Assembly: GCF_001625195.1 (NCBI RefSeq)
Contig: NC_054391.1
Location: forward strand, 930,001 to 994,000
DNA length: 64,000 bases
Source of the DNA: Drechmeria coniospora
Lineage: Eukaryota > Ascomycota > Sordariomycetes > Hypocreales > Ophiocordycipitaceae
Reading direction: 5' to 3'
A program made the translations under genes and the position numbers. This document shows, one piece after another, positions 50,310 to 59,705 of this stretch (its first letter is position 1; each line of letters opens with the position of its first letter). The notes below the pieces were generated by a model. It worked only from the letters and a program-made list of their open reading frames with translations, did no database searches and was not told the origin of the DNA.

Positions 50310-51053
50310 ATGATGAAGCTGGCCAAGGCCATGGCGCTCGCCAGCCTCGCCTCCGTCACCGTCGCCGTCGCCGACCCGCGGCATCTCGCCATCGTCACGG
50401 ACGCGCTGGTCGATGTCGTCTCCAAGGCGACGGCGCTCCAGACGCACCTCGACGGCAACTTCTCGATGGACGCCGTCGTCGCGAGCTCCGACGCGCTCGT
50501 CCAGTCGCTCGGGAGCAGCCGCAACAAGGTGGGCACGACCGACGACATCAACGACGTCGCCGAGGCCACGGCCCTCTATCTGCAGTTCGTCCCACGCTTC
50601 GTCGAGCTGTCCGACTCTCTTCGGAAGGCTCTGATGGACCGGAAGCCCGACGTCGTCAAGGCCGAGGCCTGCGGCCGCGTCAAGTGGAACGTCCGCCTCG
50701 TCGCCCGCGGCGTGCACGATCTCCAGTACACCTTGGGCATCAGGTTTCCCGACCACCTTCTCGAATCGGCCAACGTGGCCAAGGTGCCTCCGTACAAGCC
50801 GATGGCCGAGCTGGAGAAGTACATCGGCCAATCGACCGACGACGTCCCCGACGAAGACGACGACGACGACGACGCCCGCTTCACCTACGGCGGCCATTAT
50901 TTCTTTGCCAACGACGAGAGAAACATCTTTACGCCCCAGTACGAAAAGTTCGTCACGGCCGTCGAGGACCTGACGTCCAACTTTTCGTGGTGGAGCTGCA
51001 AGGTTGCCCGATGGATCATGGCGGTGAAACGACTGTTTGGATGCGCCACCTGA
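50310..51053 (+). CDS. Small secreted protein, possibly HsbA/galactomannoprotein-like
   Basis: 247 aa from ATG 50310 (a second Met follows immediately). Residues 1-23 form a signal peptide (LAKAMALASLASVTVAVA). The mature protein is mainly helical (LAIVTDALVDVVSKATALQTHLDG..), which resembles fungal hydrophobic-surface-binding/cell-wall galactomannoprotein domains (PF12296-like), but I cannot confirm the match. An acidic run (DEDDDDDDD) lies near 190, and the C-terminus has WWSCKVARW and a final Cys. No membrane anchor. The frame extends upstream through the CT-rich repeat, where it reads only Ser/Leu/Phe repeats, so I start at the Met that gives a signal peptide. Single exon. Confidence 0.7.
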   Translation: MMKLAKAMALASLASVTVAVADPRHLAIVTDALVDVVSKATALQTHLDGNFSMDAVVASSDALVQSLGSSRNKVGTTDDINDVAEATALYLQFVPRFVELSDSLRKALMDRKPDVVKAEACGRVKWNVRLVARGVHDLQYTLGIRFPDHLLESANVAKVPPYKPMAELEKYIGQSTDDVPDEDDDDDDARFTYGGHYFFANDERNIFTPQYEKFVTAVEDLTSNFSWWSCKVARWIMAVKRLFGCAT

Positions 51054-51660
51054 TGTCCCCTTGACCACGACCAGCGCACTCGAAAGACGACGGCAAGGCG
51101 GAGGGGCCGACATGCCGAGCGTGACGTGGACATTTTCGCCCTTGACCGCCGGCGGCAACGGAAAGCTTGCCTCGTCGTCGTGGAAGAAATGCCACGCAAC
51201 GACCCGTCGCCGCGCGACGACGAACGGCAAGCCCGAAAGCACCGACTGGAGCCTTTGCCTTTTTTCCGCCGATTCGACGTACACTTGACCATGGCTGGCC
51301 TGTGTACGCACGGAGCCAGAGCAGGGATGATGAAAGCCCGCACAGCAACAGCATGCCGCGAATTCCTCCCACGCGGCGGCACATGTACGCACAAGTATGG
51401 TCGGGGACGTGTGATGCGATAATACTCTAGCAAGCGATGCTTCTTTTTGGGAAAAATGCCCGTGTCATTACCAACCACTCCCTGTGCTATGTACGGGCTG
51501 CCGTGACGAATGAATGTGCGCATGTTCGCGCCTGGACTCGGAGCGCGTCGTCGACGACTCCAAAGCCCAAGGCTGAGAGTGCCGAGGAGGTTCGGCGTGT
51601 ACTTACGGGCCATGAGGGTATGAATGCAGGGAAGATGCATTATTATTATTATTACTCCGT

Positions 51661-51798
51661 AGTTGTACTTGCTGCACTTGTACTTGCTGGCTGCACTTGT
51701 ACTTGCTGCACTTGTACTTGCTGTCTTGTACTTGCTGTCTTGTACTTGCTGTCTTGTAATTACTTGCTGCACTTGTACTTGCTGCACTTGTACTTGCT
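51661..51798. repeat. TTGTACTTGCTG-type tandem array
   Basis: About nine units of 14-15 bp (CTTGTACTTGCTGCA, CTTGTACTTGCTGT). Confidence 0.85.
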
Positions 51799-51865
51799 TA
51801 ACTCAAGTACTTGTGCTTATTCGCACACTGCACTGACTTGTACGGAGTACCTGGTACGCATGGTA

Positions 51866-51945
51866 CAGTGGGGTGGCAAAAATGTCGATTCAATCTGTAG
51901 GACTAACGCTACCAAAACTGAATCGTCACTTTTGTCAAGTGACTG
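51866..51945 (+). mobile_element. MITE copy E, 80 bp, best-preserved
   Basis: Left end CAGTGGGGTGGCAAAAATGT, right end GTCAAGTGACTG, TA flanks on both sides. The reverse complement of the right arm (CAGTCACTTGACAAAAGTGA) aligns with the left arm over about 35 bases with mismatches, so the two arms nearly fill the element. Confidence 0.9.
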
Positions 51946-52350
51946 TAGTGGTTATACTTGGTTGTAAGTACTGTACATGCGTTGTTGCTCTAGCCTGTGC
52001 TGTACAGTCTGTACTTGATCCTCGTACGGAGCACTCATTACTACCGTAGTCCTCAGTGCCTGTAGCCTGCAAGTCCCTGGTACTTAGGTGATGGTACCTA
52101 GTAGGTTAGTACAAGTACTGAGTACTAGGTACCAAGGTTGGTAATAATCCTGGCCCTGTTCGATGTGATATTCACAGGGGCTCGCTATTATAGGAGAGTC
52201 AGCGCTGTCGACCTGAGATTACAATTAATAATACTCAAGTACTTGTACATGCACCGACATGTAGGACTTTGTGGTGCATCTGCCATTGCTGCATGTGCCT
52301 GTACTACGGAGTAGTCCAAGTGTTGATACTCGCGGTAATTACAGTACAGT

Positions 52351-52528
52351 ACAAGTGCGGAGTACACAGCACTCAACCCAAATGTACAAGTACAGAGTAC
52401 AGAACACTCACACCAAATGTACATACAGAGTACAGAACACTCACACCAAATGTACATGCAGAGTACAGAACACTCGCACCAAATGTACAAGTACAGAGTA
52501 CAGAATGCTCACACCAAATGTACAAGTA
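52351..52528. repeat. 32/35-bp tandem repeat, about 4.5 units
   Basis: Units of AAATGTACAAGTACAGAGTA plus CAGAACACTCACACC; some units lack three bases. Confidence 0.9.
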
Positions 52529-53013
52529 CTTGCGTGGCAGATGTACTTACACCGTGCTTACTCATGACACAGTCACAAGTACTCCGTGCGTGCTCCGTAC
52601 ATTCAGCACATGTATCCCGTACAGTACAGCCAGTGTACACCAACACCAACAGTGCTGTAGGTCCGTCGTCGTCCCTGTACTTGCAGGTCAACATGCGCTG
52701 TAAGCAACTACGGTGCCTCGTACCAGGTACCTAGCAGGTGGTGGGGTGCGGGGAGCATGCTGTAAAATCCCCGTCTCGGTGCCGTGCGCACAGTGCAGCA
52801 TGATGACTTGCCACGCATAACATCCGTCAATCCCTTTCCACCGCACCTCCACAACCTCCCTCCTCCACCACCACCAGTGCGCGGCTCAGCATCCTCACCA
52901 TCACCCTCCGCTTCCCCCCTCACCCATGCGTCATCCTCCTTTCCATCGCCATGCGACGCCGAATGCCAACCGCCGCCAAGCTATCCGGGAGTCGAGCGCC
53001 TAGCTGATGCTCA

Positions 53014-53058
53014 CGCCGTCCTCGCCGTCCTCGCCGTCCTCGCCGTCCTCGCCGTCCC
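53014..53058. repeat. 9-bp tandem repeat CGCCGTCCT before DLT1
   Basis: Five near-perfect units just upstream of the DLT1 ATG. Confidence 0.9.
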
Positions 53059-53065
53059 CTCCGTC

Positions 53066-54268
53066 ATGGCCCCGGCCTACCGACGCGTCTTCTTCCGCGT
53101 CGCCTACGGGTGCGCCTACTTCTTGCTCTACCTCGTCCTCGTCGGCCTGCTCCTCATCACCCCCGGCGATGCCATCGAGCGCTCGCTGCAAAACGGCCAA
53201 AACTACAACGTGCTCATCATCACGATATCCTACGTCGTCACCATCGTCGTCGTCGTCTTCGTCTACGTCGTGCGCCTCTACATCAACAAGACGGCCCTGG
53301 CCGCCATCCCCAAGGCCTGGGTGCCCATCGAGAAGGGCGACGTCAAGGATGCCGTCTACGCCATGGTCGGCGCGGGCCTCGACCGGAGCGCCGCCATCGC
53401 CCACGAGGCCCGCCCGCGCGTCGAGACGGAGGCGCGCCGGCCCGGCACGGAGTCGAGGACGGCCGTCGACAAGCTCGGCGTCGCCCTGCCGGCCCGCGAC
53501 GCCGTCTGGGGCGACGTCGAGCACCACGGGTGGGCGTCGCCCAACTCGACGGACCTCCCGAACCTGCAGTACGCCGCCGTCCTGTCGGAGCTGCCCTACC
53601 TCATCGAGGCCAAGGCGCTGGCCGTGGCGCCGGCCCGCGAGCCGTCGGCGTCGGGCCCCCCCTCGGCCCTCGGCCTCGACGCCGACCGCCTCCGGCTGCT
53701 GCAGCGCCAGCCCGGCATGAGCCTGCGGGCCTACGTGGACCACCTCGCCGGCCTCGGCGTCGCCGTCGTCGGCCGGTCGACGGTCCGCTTTCTCGGCCAC
53801 TACGAGCACGCCCGCTTCTCCGACCGGCCGATATCCAACGCCCGCTTTCGCGAGATTATGAACCTCTTCGCCGACGTGCTGCGCGACATGCGGCCGCCGC
53901 GAGGGCCCGACGACGACGTGTCGGCCCCGTCCGAGAGCGACATCGACAACGACGCGCCGAGGGACACCAACCCGTCCTCGCCCCGGAGCATCCTCTCCTG
54001 CGCCGGAAGCACGAGCCCGCGCCCGTCGGTCGGCCGGCAGAGGCGAATCCTGTCGGCGCCGGCCAAGGCCTTCGACGCGACGTCGGCCGGCAGCAGCTCC
54101 GTCGCCCCGTCTCGGTCCCCCGACGTCGCGCGCGAGCCCTCCTGCGCGAGCCTGCGCTCCAAGTTTTCGAGCAGCGACTCGGGCTCCGTCATCCGCCTGG
54201 CCACGCGGGAGGACCCGGAGGCGCTGCCGTACGTGCTGAACCTGAGGACGACGGCCGGCAGCAGGTGA
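53066..54268 (+). CDS. DLT1: Dlt1 (defect at low temperature) membrane protein
   Basis: 400 aa, single exon, from the ATG MAPAYRRVFFRVAYG. Two membrane segments (about 11-32 and 47-69) frame the family signature LLITPGDAIERSLQNGQNYN, followed by RLYINKTALAAIPKAWVPIEKGDV, highly typical of fungal Dlt1. The rest is cytosolic-looking: LPNLQYAAVLSELPYLIEAKA, SLRAYVDHLAGLG, and a Ser-rich tail. In yeast, loss gives cold sensitivity; the molecular role is unknown. The frame is open upstream through a 9-bp repeat (AVLAVLAVL), but homologues begin at the chosen Met. Confidence 0.88.
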   Translation: MAPAYRRVFFRVAYGCAYFLLYLVLVGLLLITPGDAIERSLQNGQNYNVLIITISYVVTIVVVVFVYVVRLYINKTALAAIPKAWVPIEKGDVKDAVYAMVGAGLDRSAAIAHEARPRVETEARRPGTESRTAVDKLGVALPARDAVWGDVEHHGWASPNSTDLPNLQYAAVLSELPYLIEAKALAVAPAREPSASGPPSALGLDADRLRLLQRQPGMSLRAYVDHLAGLGVAVVGRSTVRFLGHYEHARFSDRPISNARFREIMNLFADVLRDMRPPRGPDDDVSAPSESDIDNDAPRDTNPSSPRSILSCAGSTSPRPSVGRQRRILSAPAKAFDATSAGSSSVAPSRSPDVAREPSCASLRSKFSSSDSGSVIRLATREDPEALPYVLNLRTTAGSR

Positions 54269-54756
54269 CGCCGTCGAGGAAGCCGAGCCGACGCATCCGA
54301 GACGAGCGTCGTCGTCCGACTCGGCCGAGGCGTTGCCGGCTCGGCGTGGCATGGAAACGAATCAGTTCCCGCAGCCCACGAACCGGCCGGCCCGCGCAGC
54401 TACCGTGCAGCTTGGCCGTGGATGCCGACGGCACGGCACCTCGACTGACGGGCCCGGCACGGCGCGTCCAACGATGATGCAGCATCTTGCTCGAGGACGA
54501 GCCGCATCGTTTCAACGTCGGTCCAGCGGCGCCGGATGAGGCGGAAAATGAAGGAGAGAAAGGATGGACGGCGCGGCAAGAAGACTCGCAGGTACGAGTG
54601 GCGCGGTGAACGAGTCTCTACGCATGATGAAGTTGGGAGCCTCCATCATATACTTGTATCATGGACTCGTGGAAGCTTCCATTCCACCGGATAGTCCCGC
54701 GGCGTAGTACAAAAACGGCTAGACTGTAATTCATGGTTGTCGGTACCTAGAAATAC

Positions 54757-55040
54757 AAGTACAGAGTACGGAGTACTGATAAGTACGCAGCACAGAGTAC
54801 GGAGTACAAGTAAATAAGTACAGTACGTAGCACAGAGTACGGAGTACAAGTAAGTACAGTACTTACGTAAGTAGCACAGATACGGAGAACAAGTAAATAA
54901 GTACAGTACGTAGCACAGAGTACGGAGTACAAGTAAGTACAGAGCTTATGTAAGTAGCACAGAGTACGGTGTACAAGCAAGTACGTAGCACAGAGTACGG
55001 AGTACAAGCAAGTACGTGGCACAGTGTACGGAGTACAGGC
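54757..55040. repeat. Tandem array of GCACAGAGTACGGAGTACAA words
   Basis: Around six imperfect units of about 40-60 bp combining GTAGCACAGAGTACGGAGTA with AAGTAAATAAGTACAGTAC or AAGTAAGTACAG. Confidence 0.85.
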
Positions 55041-55391
55041 AGTGCATGTACATTGTTACGTATACTTACAAGTCCTTGTGCCTGGTTGGTGGGAGCAATG
55101 ATTCAGTATTACTTGTATACACCGTGCAAGTACGGAGTACTCCGTACAAGTATACAAGTACCTAATAGGTAAAAATTAACGCTATGGCCTAGTCGTAAGT
55201 ACAGGAACGTGGTGTAGAAGTACAGGTACACCGAATATTGCATGTACGGAGTACTTACAGCGTACATGAATATTAAGGACACTACGGAGAATTACCAAGT
55301 ACGTACCGCACGAAGTACTACTGTACATGTACTTACGGAACAGAGTACTGTATGTACTTACTGTACTTACTGTACCTACAGTACTACTGCA

Positions 55392-55470
55392 CAGTCACTG
55401 GACAAAAGTGACGATTCAGTTTTGGCAGCGTTACTCCTACAAATTGATCGACATTTTTGTCACCCCGCTG
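55392..55470 (-). mobile_element. MITE copy F, about 79 bp
   Basis: Starts CAGTCACTGGACAAAAGTGA, ends CACCCCGCTG followed by TA. The left flank reads CA instead of TA. Confidence 0.8.
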
Positions 55471-55481
55471 TACAGTGTGCA

Positions 55482-55559
55482 CAGTCACTGGACAAAAGTG
55501 ACGATTCAGTTTTGGTAGCGTTTCTCCTACAAATTGATCGACATTTTTGCCACCCCACA
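55482..55559 (-). mobile_element. MITE copy G, about 78 bp, tandem with F
   Basis: Same orientation as copy F and only 11 bases from it. Starts CAGTCACTGGACAAAAGTGA; the right end is degraded (CACCCCACAC in place of CACCCCACTG). Confidence 0.8.
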
Positions 55560-55787
55560 CATTACAGCCCTTGCAAGTACCTACCCTGTACTCCATACAG
55601 AGCACCCTGCATTCTGTTGGCACCTGGACGACGTAAAAGTCCGTCGAGGCCTTTCCTCAACACCACGCAACGACCGACGACCAGCCTTGACAAGTAGAAA
55701 CATACTCTCTACCCCAAACGGACCGGCCCCTCTCCTTCCGAACGACCAGCGTCCTGTGTCCTTGCGCAGTGCGCAACGCAGCCTTCC

Positions 55788-56411
55788 ATGCCACCCCAGG
55801 CCCGCGTCCAACCCTCCCTCCCCGTCGCCGCCGACCATGCCGTGCTCTCGAACCGCATCGCCCTGCTCCTCTCGAAGCAGTCTACCCTCCGGCAGACAAT
55901 GACCCCTGACCAGCCGTCCCGTGACCTCCCGCGGCAGACTGCGTCGGCCGCGGCCGTGGCCGCCAAGGACAGGGAGGAGGATGAGGACCTCGTCCGCGCC
56001 GGCGCGAACCCCAACGCCGGCGCCGGCTACGTCTCCGAAACGATGGCGACGGCGGCAGGGAAGAGGTCGTCGAGGGAAGAGTACCTGCTCCGGCGCCGGT
56101 TGCTGGGAACGAGGAGCACCGGCACCGGCGGCCCTGCCAACGGCCGCGGCGGTGCGGAGAGCGAGAGCGACGAAGAGCAAGGCCGCAGCGCGCTGGGAAA
56201 GAAGAAAAGGAAGCGACCCGGGGCCGAGGACGGCGATGCAGATGCCGCCGCCGTGGATGAGCTCGCCGCCGCCGCTCGCGAGGACGAAGCAAGGCCCGAA
56301 GAGCGCCTTTGTAACCCTGCCGAGTCGACGGAATCCCCTGGCCCGACCAACAAGAAGAAGAAGCAGAAGAAGAAGAGGAAAACGACGGCTCGGGCCACCG
56401 AGGGCGGTTGA
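55788..56411 (+). CDS. Basic hypothetical protein, possibly DUF3245-like
   Basis: 207 aa, single exon. The N-terminus has a short helical segment (DHAVLSNRIALLLSKQSTLRQTM). The middle has SREEYLLRRRLLG. There are acidic patches and two Lys-rich clusters (GKKKRKRPG and TNKKKKQKKKRKT) that look like nuclear or nucleolar localisation signals. The LSNRIALLLSKQ segment reminds me of the fungal DUF3245 family, which I cannot confirm. Codon use is gene-like, but no strong motif proves it. It is convergent with the HSF gene, 479 bases apart. Confidence 0.6.
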   Translation: MPPQARVQPSLPVAADHAVLSNRIALLLSKQSTLRQTMTPDQPSRDLPRQTASAAAVAAKDREEDEDLVRAGANPNAGAGYVSETMATAAGKRSSREEYLLRRRLLGTRSTGTGGPANGRGGAESESDEEQGRSALGKKKRKRPGAEDGDADAAAVDELAAAAREDEARPEERLCNPAESTESPGPTNKKKKQKKKRKTTARATEGG

Positions 56412-56890
56412 GCCGACGTGTAGAGGGCGCCGCTCTCGTAGGCCGAAACTCCTCCTCCATTCACCAACATACGTGTACTGTACAGCGACGACTCCATGTA
56501 TTATCCTCGACGTATCCAACAGCCATCGCTCCCTCCGATGCATGCCCAGTTTTCCCAAATGGCCATCCGAGCGTGCCCTCCCCGGACGACAGTATATATC
56601 CAACCTGTAAATGCTCCGCGATTTCGTCCCCTCCTCGGCCATGCTTCCTGTACCCCGATCAATGCACCTTGACGACGAACCCTCCATCCCCGGCTGCTTT
56701 TGTTCATAGCTGTTCGCGGCGCGCCGCCGTCCTCCATTCCATGTACAGTTTTCCCTTTGGGCCATGCATCCTCGACGCGGCGAGGCGGCAGAACCGGAAG
56801 CCAGATTTCGACGCGAAAGAGTGCCACAGAGGCGGCGGCGGCGCGCTCCGCACGTCGGGGCCGCGCGACGTGGCCAAGGCCATGCGGCTC
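56412..56890. other. Intergenic between convergent hypothetical and HSF genes
   Basis: Shared 3' flanks; nothing recognised. Confidence 0.55.
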
Positions 56891-59175
56891 CTACTGCATT
56901 CGTTTCCGCTTCCTGTCCTCGTCGCCGCGAGGGTCCTCATCCTCGTCCGATCGCTCGGCCGTGTCGCTGGGGTTCAGTATGTGCGCCATGCTGCCTCGCC
57001 GCGTCGGCGGTGCCGACGAGTCCTTGAGCCCGAGGCCCTTGGCGTCCCTGTTGATGGCCGAGTTCCACGACCAGGTGCCAAACGTGTCGGTGCCGTTGCT
57101 TCCGCCGTTGGGCAGGTGCGGCGGAAGCGGCGGCGTCGTCGGCCGCGACGGCGGGTGCGCGTGAGACGGCGCCGGGCGGGCGTAGGCCGACAACGAGTCG
57201 CGGACCCGCTGGTCGTCGTGGGCGGCGCGGCCGGGCGACGAGATCCACGGGCCGGCCGGCGCGTTGGACGAGACGGAGAGGGTGCCGGCCTGCCAGCCGT
57301 GGGCGCGGATGTCGGCGGCCGTGTGCCGTCGGCCGAGGCTCGCGGGATGGGGCTCGACGTTGGAAAGGGGATGGGGCCCGGCCGGGGGCGGCGCGGCCGC
57401 GTTTCGCAGCGGCGACGACTGCGTGGCGCTCCCGCCGCCGATGGAGCCGTAGCGGCGCGTCCCGACGGACAGGTGCGAGGGCACCGTCGGCCGGTAGAGG
57501 GGCTGGCCCCGGGCCTGGGGAACGGCGAGCGTCGCCGGCCGTCGCGCGTCGTCCTGCGGCAGCTGCCTCGGCGACACGGGCCCGTTGTCGACGGGGCCCG
57601 GGTACGGCTGCCGGCCGCCGAACGAGGCCTCGTGCGGCTCGTCAAAGGCCCGGACGGCGTCGGCCTGCCTCTGCATGTCCCCCTGCAAGGCGGCGACTGG
57701 TTCCCGCGTCAGCAACCGGGCGCGGGCGACCGAGGGGCGTGCATGCCGTCGACTTACTCTCGCGGTAGGCGGAGCTGTCCGTCGGCGTGAGCGACAGGAC
57801 GGCCCTCGACAGCTCCTGGCTGAAGGTGAGCAGGCGGCCCATCATCTCCATGGCCGCCTGGTTCTTGACGTGCATGTAGTGGGCGTTCTCCTCGCTGCGC
57901 TGCAGGCGAGCGCTCATGTCGTAGACGGAGTGCTCGAGGCTCGCGAGCCGCGACTCGGAGCCGTCGACGGGCGTCGACGCGGGCTCGGCCGGCGTTCCCG
58001 GCTGCGACGAGGATTGCTTGGTGTAGTTGTTCTCCCGGTGGACGAGGGCGTGGCGGCTCGCGCGACGCTTGATCTCCCTCAGACCCATGAGGTCGCCGCG
58101 CTTGAAGTTTCCGTTGCCGTGCTTAAACTCCCACAGCGTCGTGTCCGGATTGCCCGTGTGGAAGACGTCGCGTTCTGGGACGGGCGTGAGAGGGCGACCT
58201 TGCGACGAGCTCGAGAAGGGACGGGATCGGGAAGAACGGGAAGGGGTCGGGGCTCGGGTGGGCGGCGGGGCCGATACGAACCTTTGTGGAAGCCGTACAT
58301 GTTGAGCTGTCGGACGAAGGAGGAGATGTTTGTGTGCTTAAAGTACTGCCTGCCGAGGGAGCATGAGATGAGAAGAGGGACAAGGGGAGGATGCGTTCGG
58401 ACGGCAACGTACGAGAGAACCTTGGAGAAATCGGCCGACGGCGACATGACGAAGCTCTCGGCGTTGGACGACCAAGATATCAGGTGCTGGATGCTGGAAT
58501 CCTCGAGCATGCTGTCGCCGCGTCAGCATCGGCAAGGGGTGCCATTCCCGACCAGCCGGGCCTCGGGGCTTGCCTGTCCAGGGGCTGAACTCACTTGTAG
58601 AGCTTGTGAATGAAAGCCGTCTGCACAATCTTGGGCTGGTGGACGGCGGCGGCGGCGGCGGCGGCGGCGGGCGTCGGGCCGGGCAGACCGGCGGCGACGG
58701 GCAGGCTCTGCTCGGGCGGCGACGACTTGGCCGACGGCGGCGCCGACGACTTGGCGCCGGCGTCGACGCCGGGGGGGCCGTTCGTCTTGGAGGCCACGGA
58801 AGCCACGTCCATGGCATCCTCGGCGAGGTTCGACGACGGCATGTCGGCCGCCGCGGCGGGCGCCGTGACGTGGACGGAAAGGGGGAGGATGCGTGGGCCG
58901 ACGGATTCGGCCACCGACGGCGAGCTCGATGTCGGCTTCCGGGGCCGCTCGGCTCGCTTGGCCAGGCCGAGGCCGGGGTCGATGCCGAAGGAGGGAGGCT
59001 GGATGATGGGCGGAGGGAGCGACGAGACCATGTCGACCTGCCTCATGTCGACCGAGAGAGCCTCTGGGCGGACCGAGCGCGCGAGAAGCAGGACGGGTGC
59101 GGTGCCAAAGGGGGCGGGGGCTGGCTTCGCCGGCAGTGCAAGGTCAAAGGTCAAGGTCAAAGTCGGCGTCGTCAC
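56891..59175 (-). CDS. HSF-type transcription factor, Sfl1-like
   Basis: Exons complement(58595-59175, 58413-58511, 58282-58349, 57758-58174, 56891-57696); 656 aa. The heat-shock-factor DNA-binding domain spans about 187-290: FIHKLYNMLED, QHLISWSSNAESFVMS, FSKVLSQYFKHTNISSFV, RQLNMYGFHK, VFHTGNPDTTLWEFKHGNGN, FKRGDLMGLREIKRRAS. It is followed by a coiled coil (LASLEHSVYDMSARLQRSEEN) for oligomerisation. The insertion and wording match the Sfl1/Mga1 branch more than classic Hsf1; relatives control filamentation and stress genes. Introns of 83, 63, 107 and 61 bp all restore conserved sequence. The N-terminus (about 185 residues) is Pro/Ala-rich with a poly-Ala run; the start is the first Met of the frame. 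Confidence 0.93.
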
Positions 59176-59655
59176 CGACGGACCGTCGCACAGTTGGTCG
59201 AGGAGGCGGGCGTCGCATGCAGCTCGTCAGGTCGGCTCCGAGAAGGCTGGCGGCGACGGCGAGGTGTCGCGTGGCGAGGCTGAGCAAGACGGCCGGACTC
59301 GAGGCGGCGAGGCAGGCAGCGAGGTAGGCGGATGCCAGCGGCAGGACGGGCAGACGAGGTATGGCCAGCGGGCAGGCAGGCGGCGGCAGCGGCGGGTGCC
59401 AGTGGTGGCCGGAGCGGATGGAGCGCCGATGCGTCGATTGCGTGCCCTCGTGGTGCGTGAGGAGGCGAGAGGGACGGCACGGTCAGCGGTCGTCGTCGCG
59501 GGCCTCGTCAGCGTCGCGGTCGGCGTCGCAGCCGCAGTCGGCGTCGGCAGTTCGTCCAAGGCGTCTCGGCAATTGCCTCGCTCGCGGGATGCTGTCTGGA
59601 TGGATGCAAAGGCCGACGGGCAGCGGCGAGGTCGGGATGCAGAGGCAACGAAAGC

Positions 59656-59705
59656 CGGGTTGGGCGGGCAGGCGGGCAGGCGGGCAGGCGGGGAGGGGAG
59701 GGGGG
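59656..59705 (+). promoter_or_regulatory. G-run cluster, potential G-quadruplex upstream of HSF gene
   Basis: More than six runs of at least three G separated by 1-6 bases, with an 8-bp repeat CGGGCAGG. It lies about 480 bases upstream of the HSF ATG on the opposite strand. The regulatory role is inference. Confidence 0.45.

Larger units (their letters stand above)
51054..53065. repeat. Intergenic GTAC-rich island with one MITE and two tandem arrays
   Basis: GC-rich without a gene from 51054 to 51600, then GTAC-rich to about 52740. It includes TTGTACTTGCTG arrays (51661-51798), MITE copy E and a 32/35-bp array (52351-52528). The last 300 bases are CT-rich, the DLT1 promoter. Confidence 0.75.
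54269..55787. repeat. Intergenic GTAC-rich island with tandem array and two MITEs
   Basis: GC-rich to about 54650 (DLT1 3' flank), then GTAC-rich to 55560. Holds the array at 54757-55040 and MITE copies F and G. The last 200 bases precede the hypothetical gene. Confidence 0.75.

Noticed and set aside
53000..54352. 450-codon minus-strand open frame opposite DLT1
   Set aside because: Antisense shadow with Arg/Gly/Val-rich low complexity; DLT1 motifs on the plus strand are decisive.
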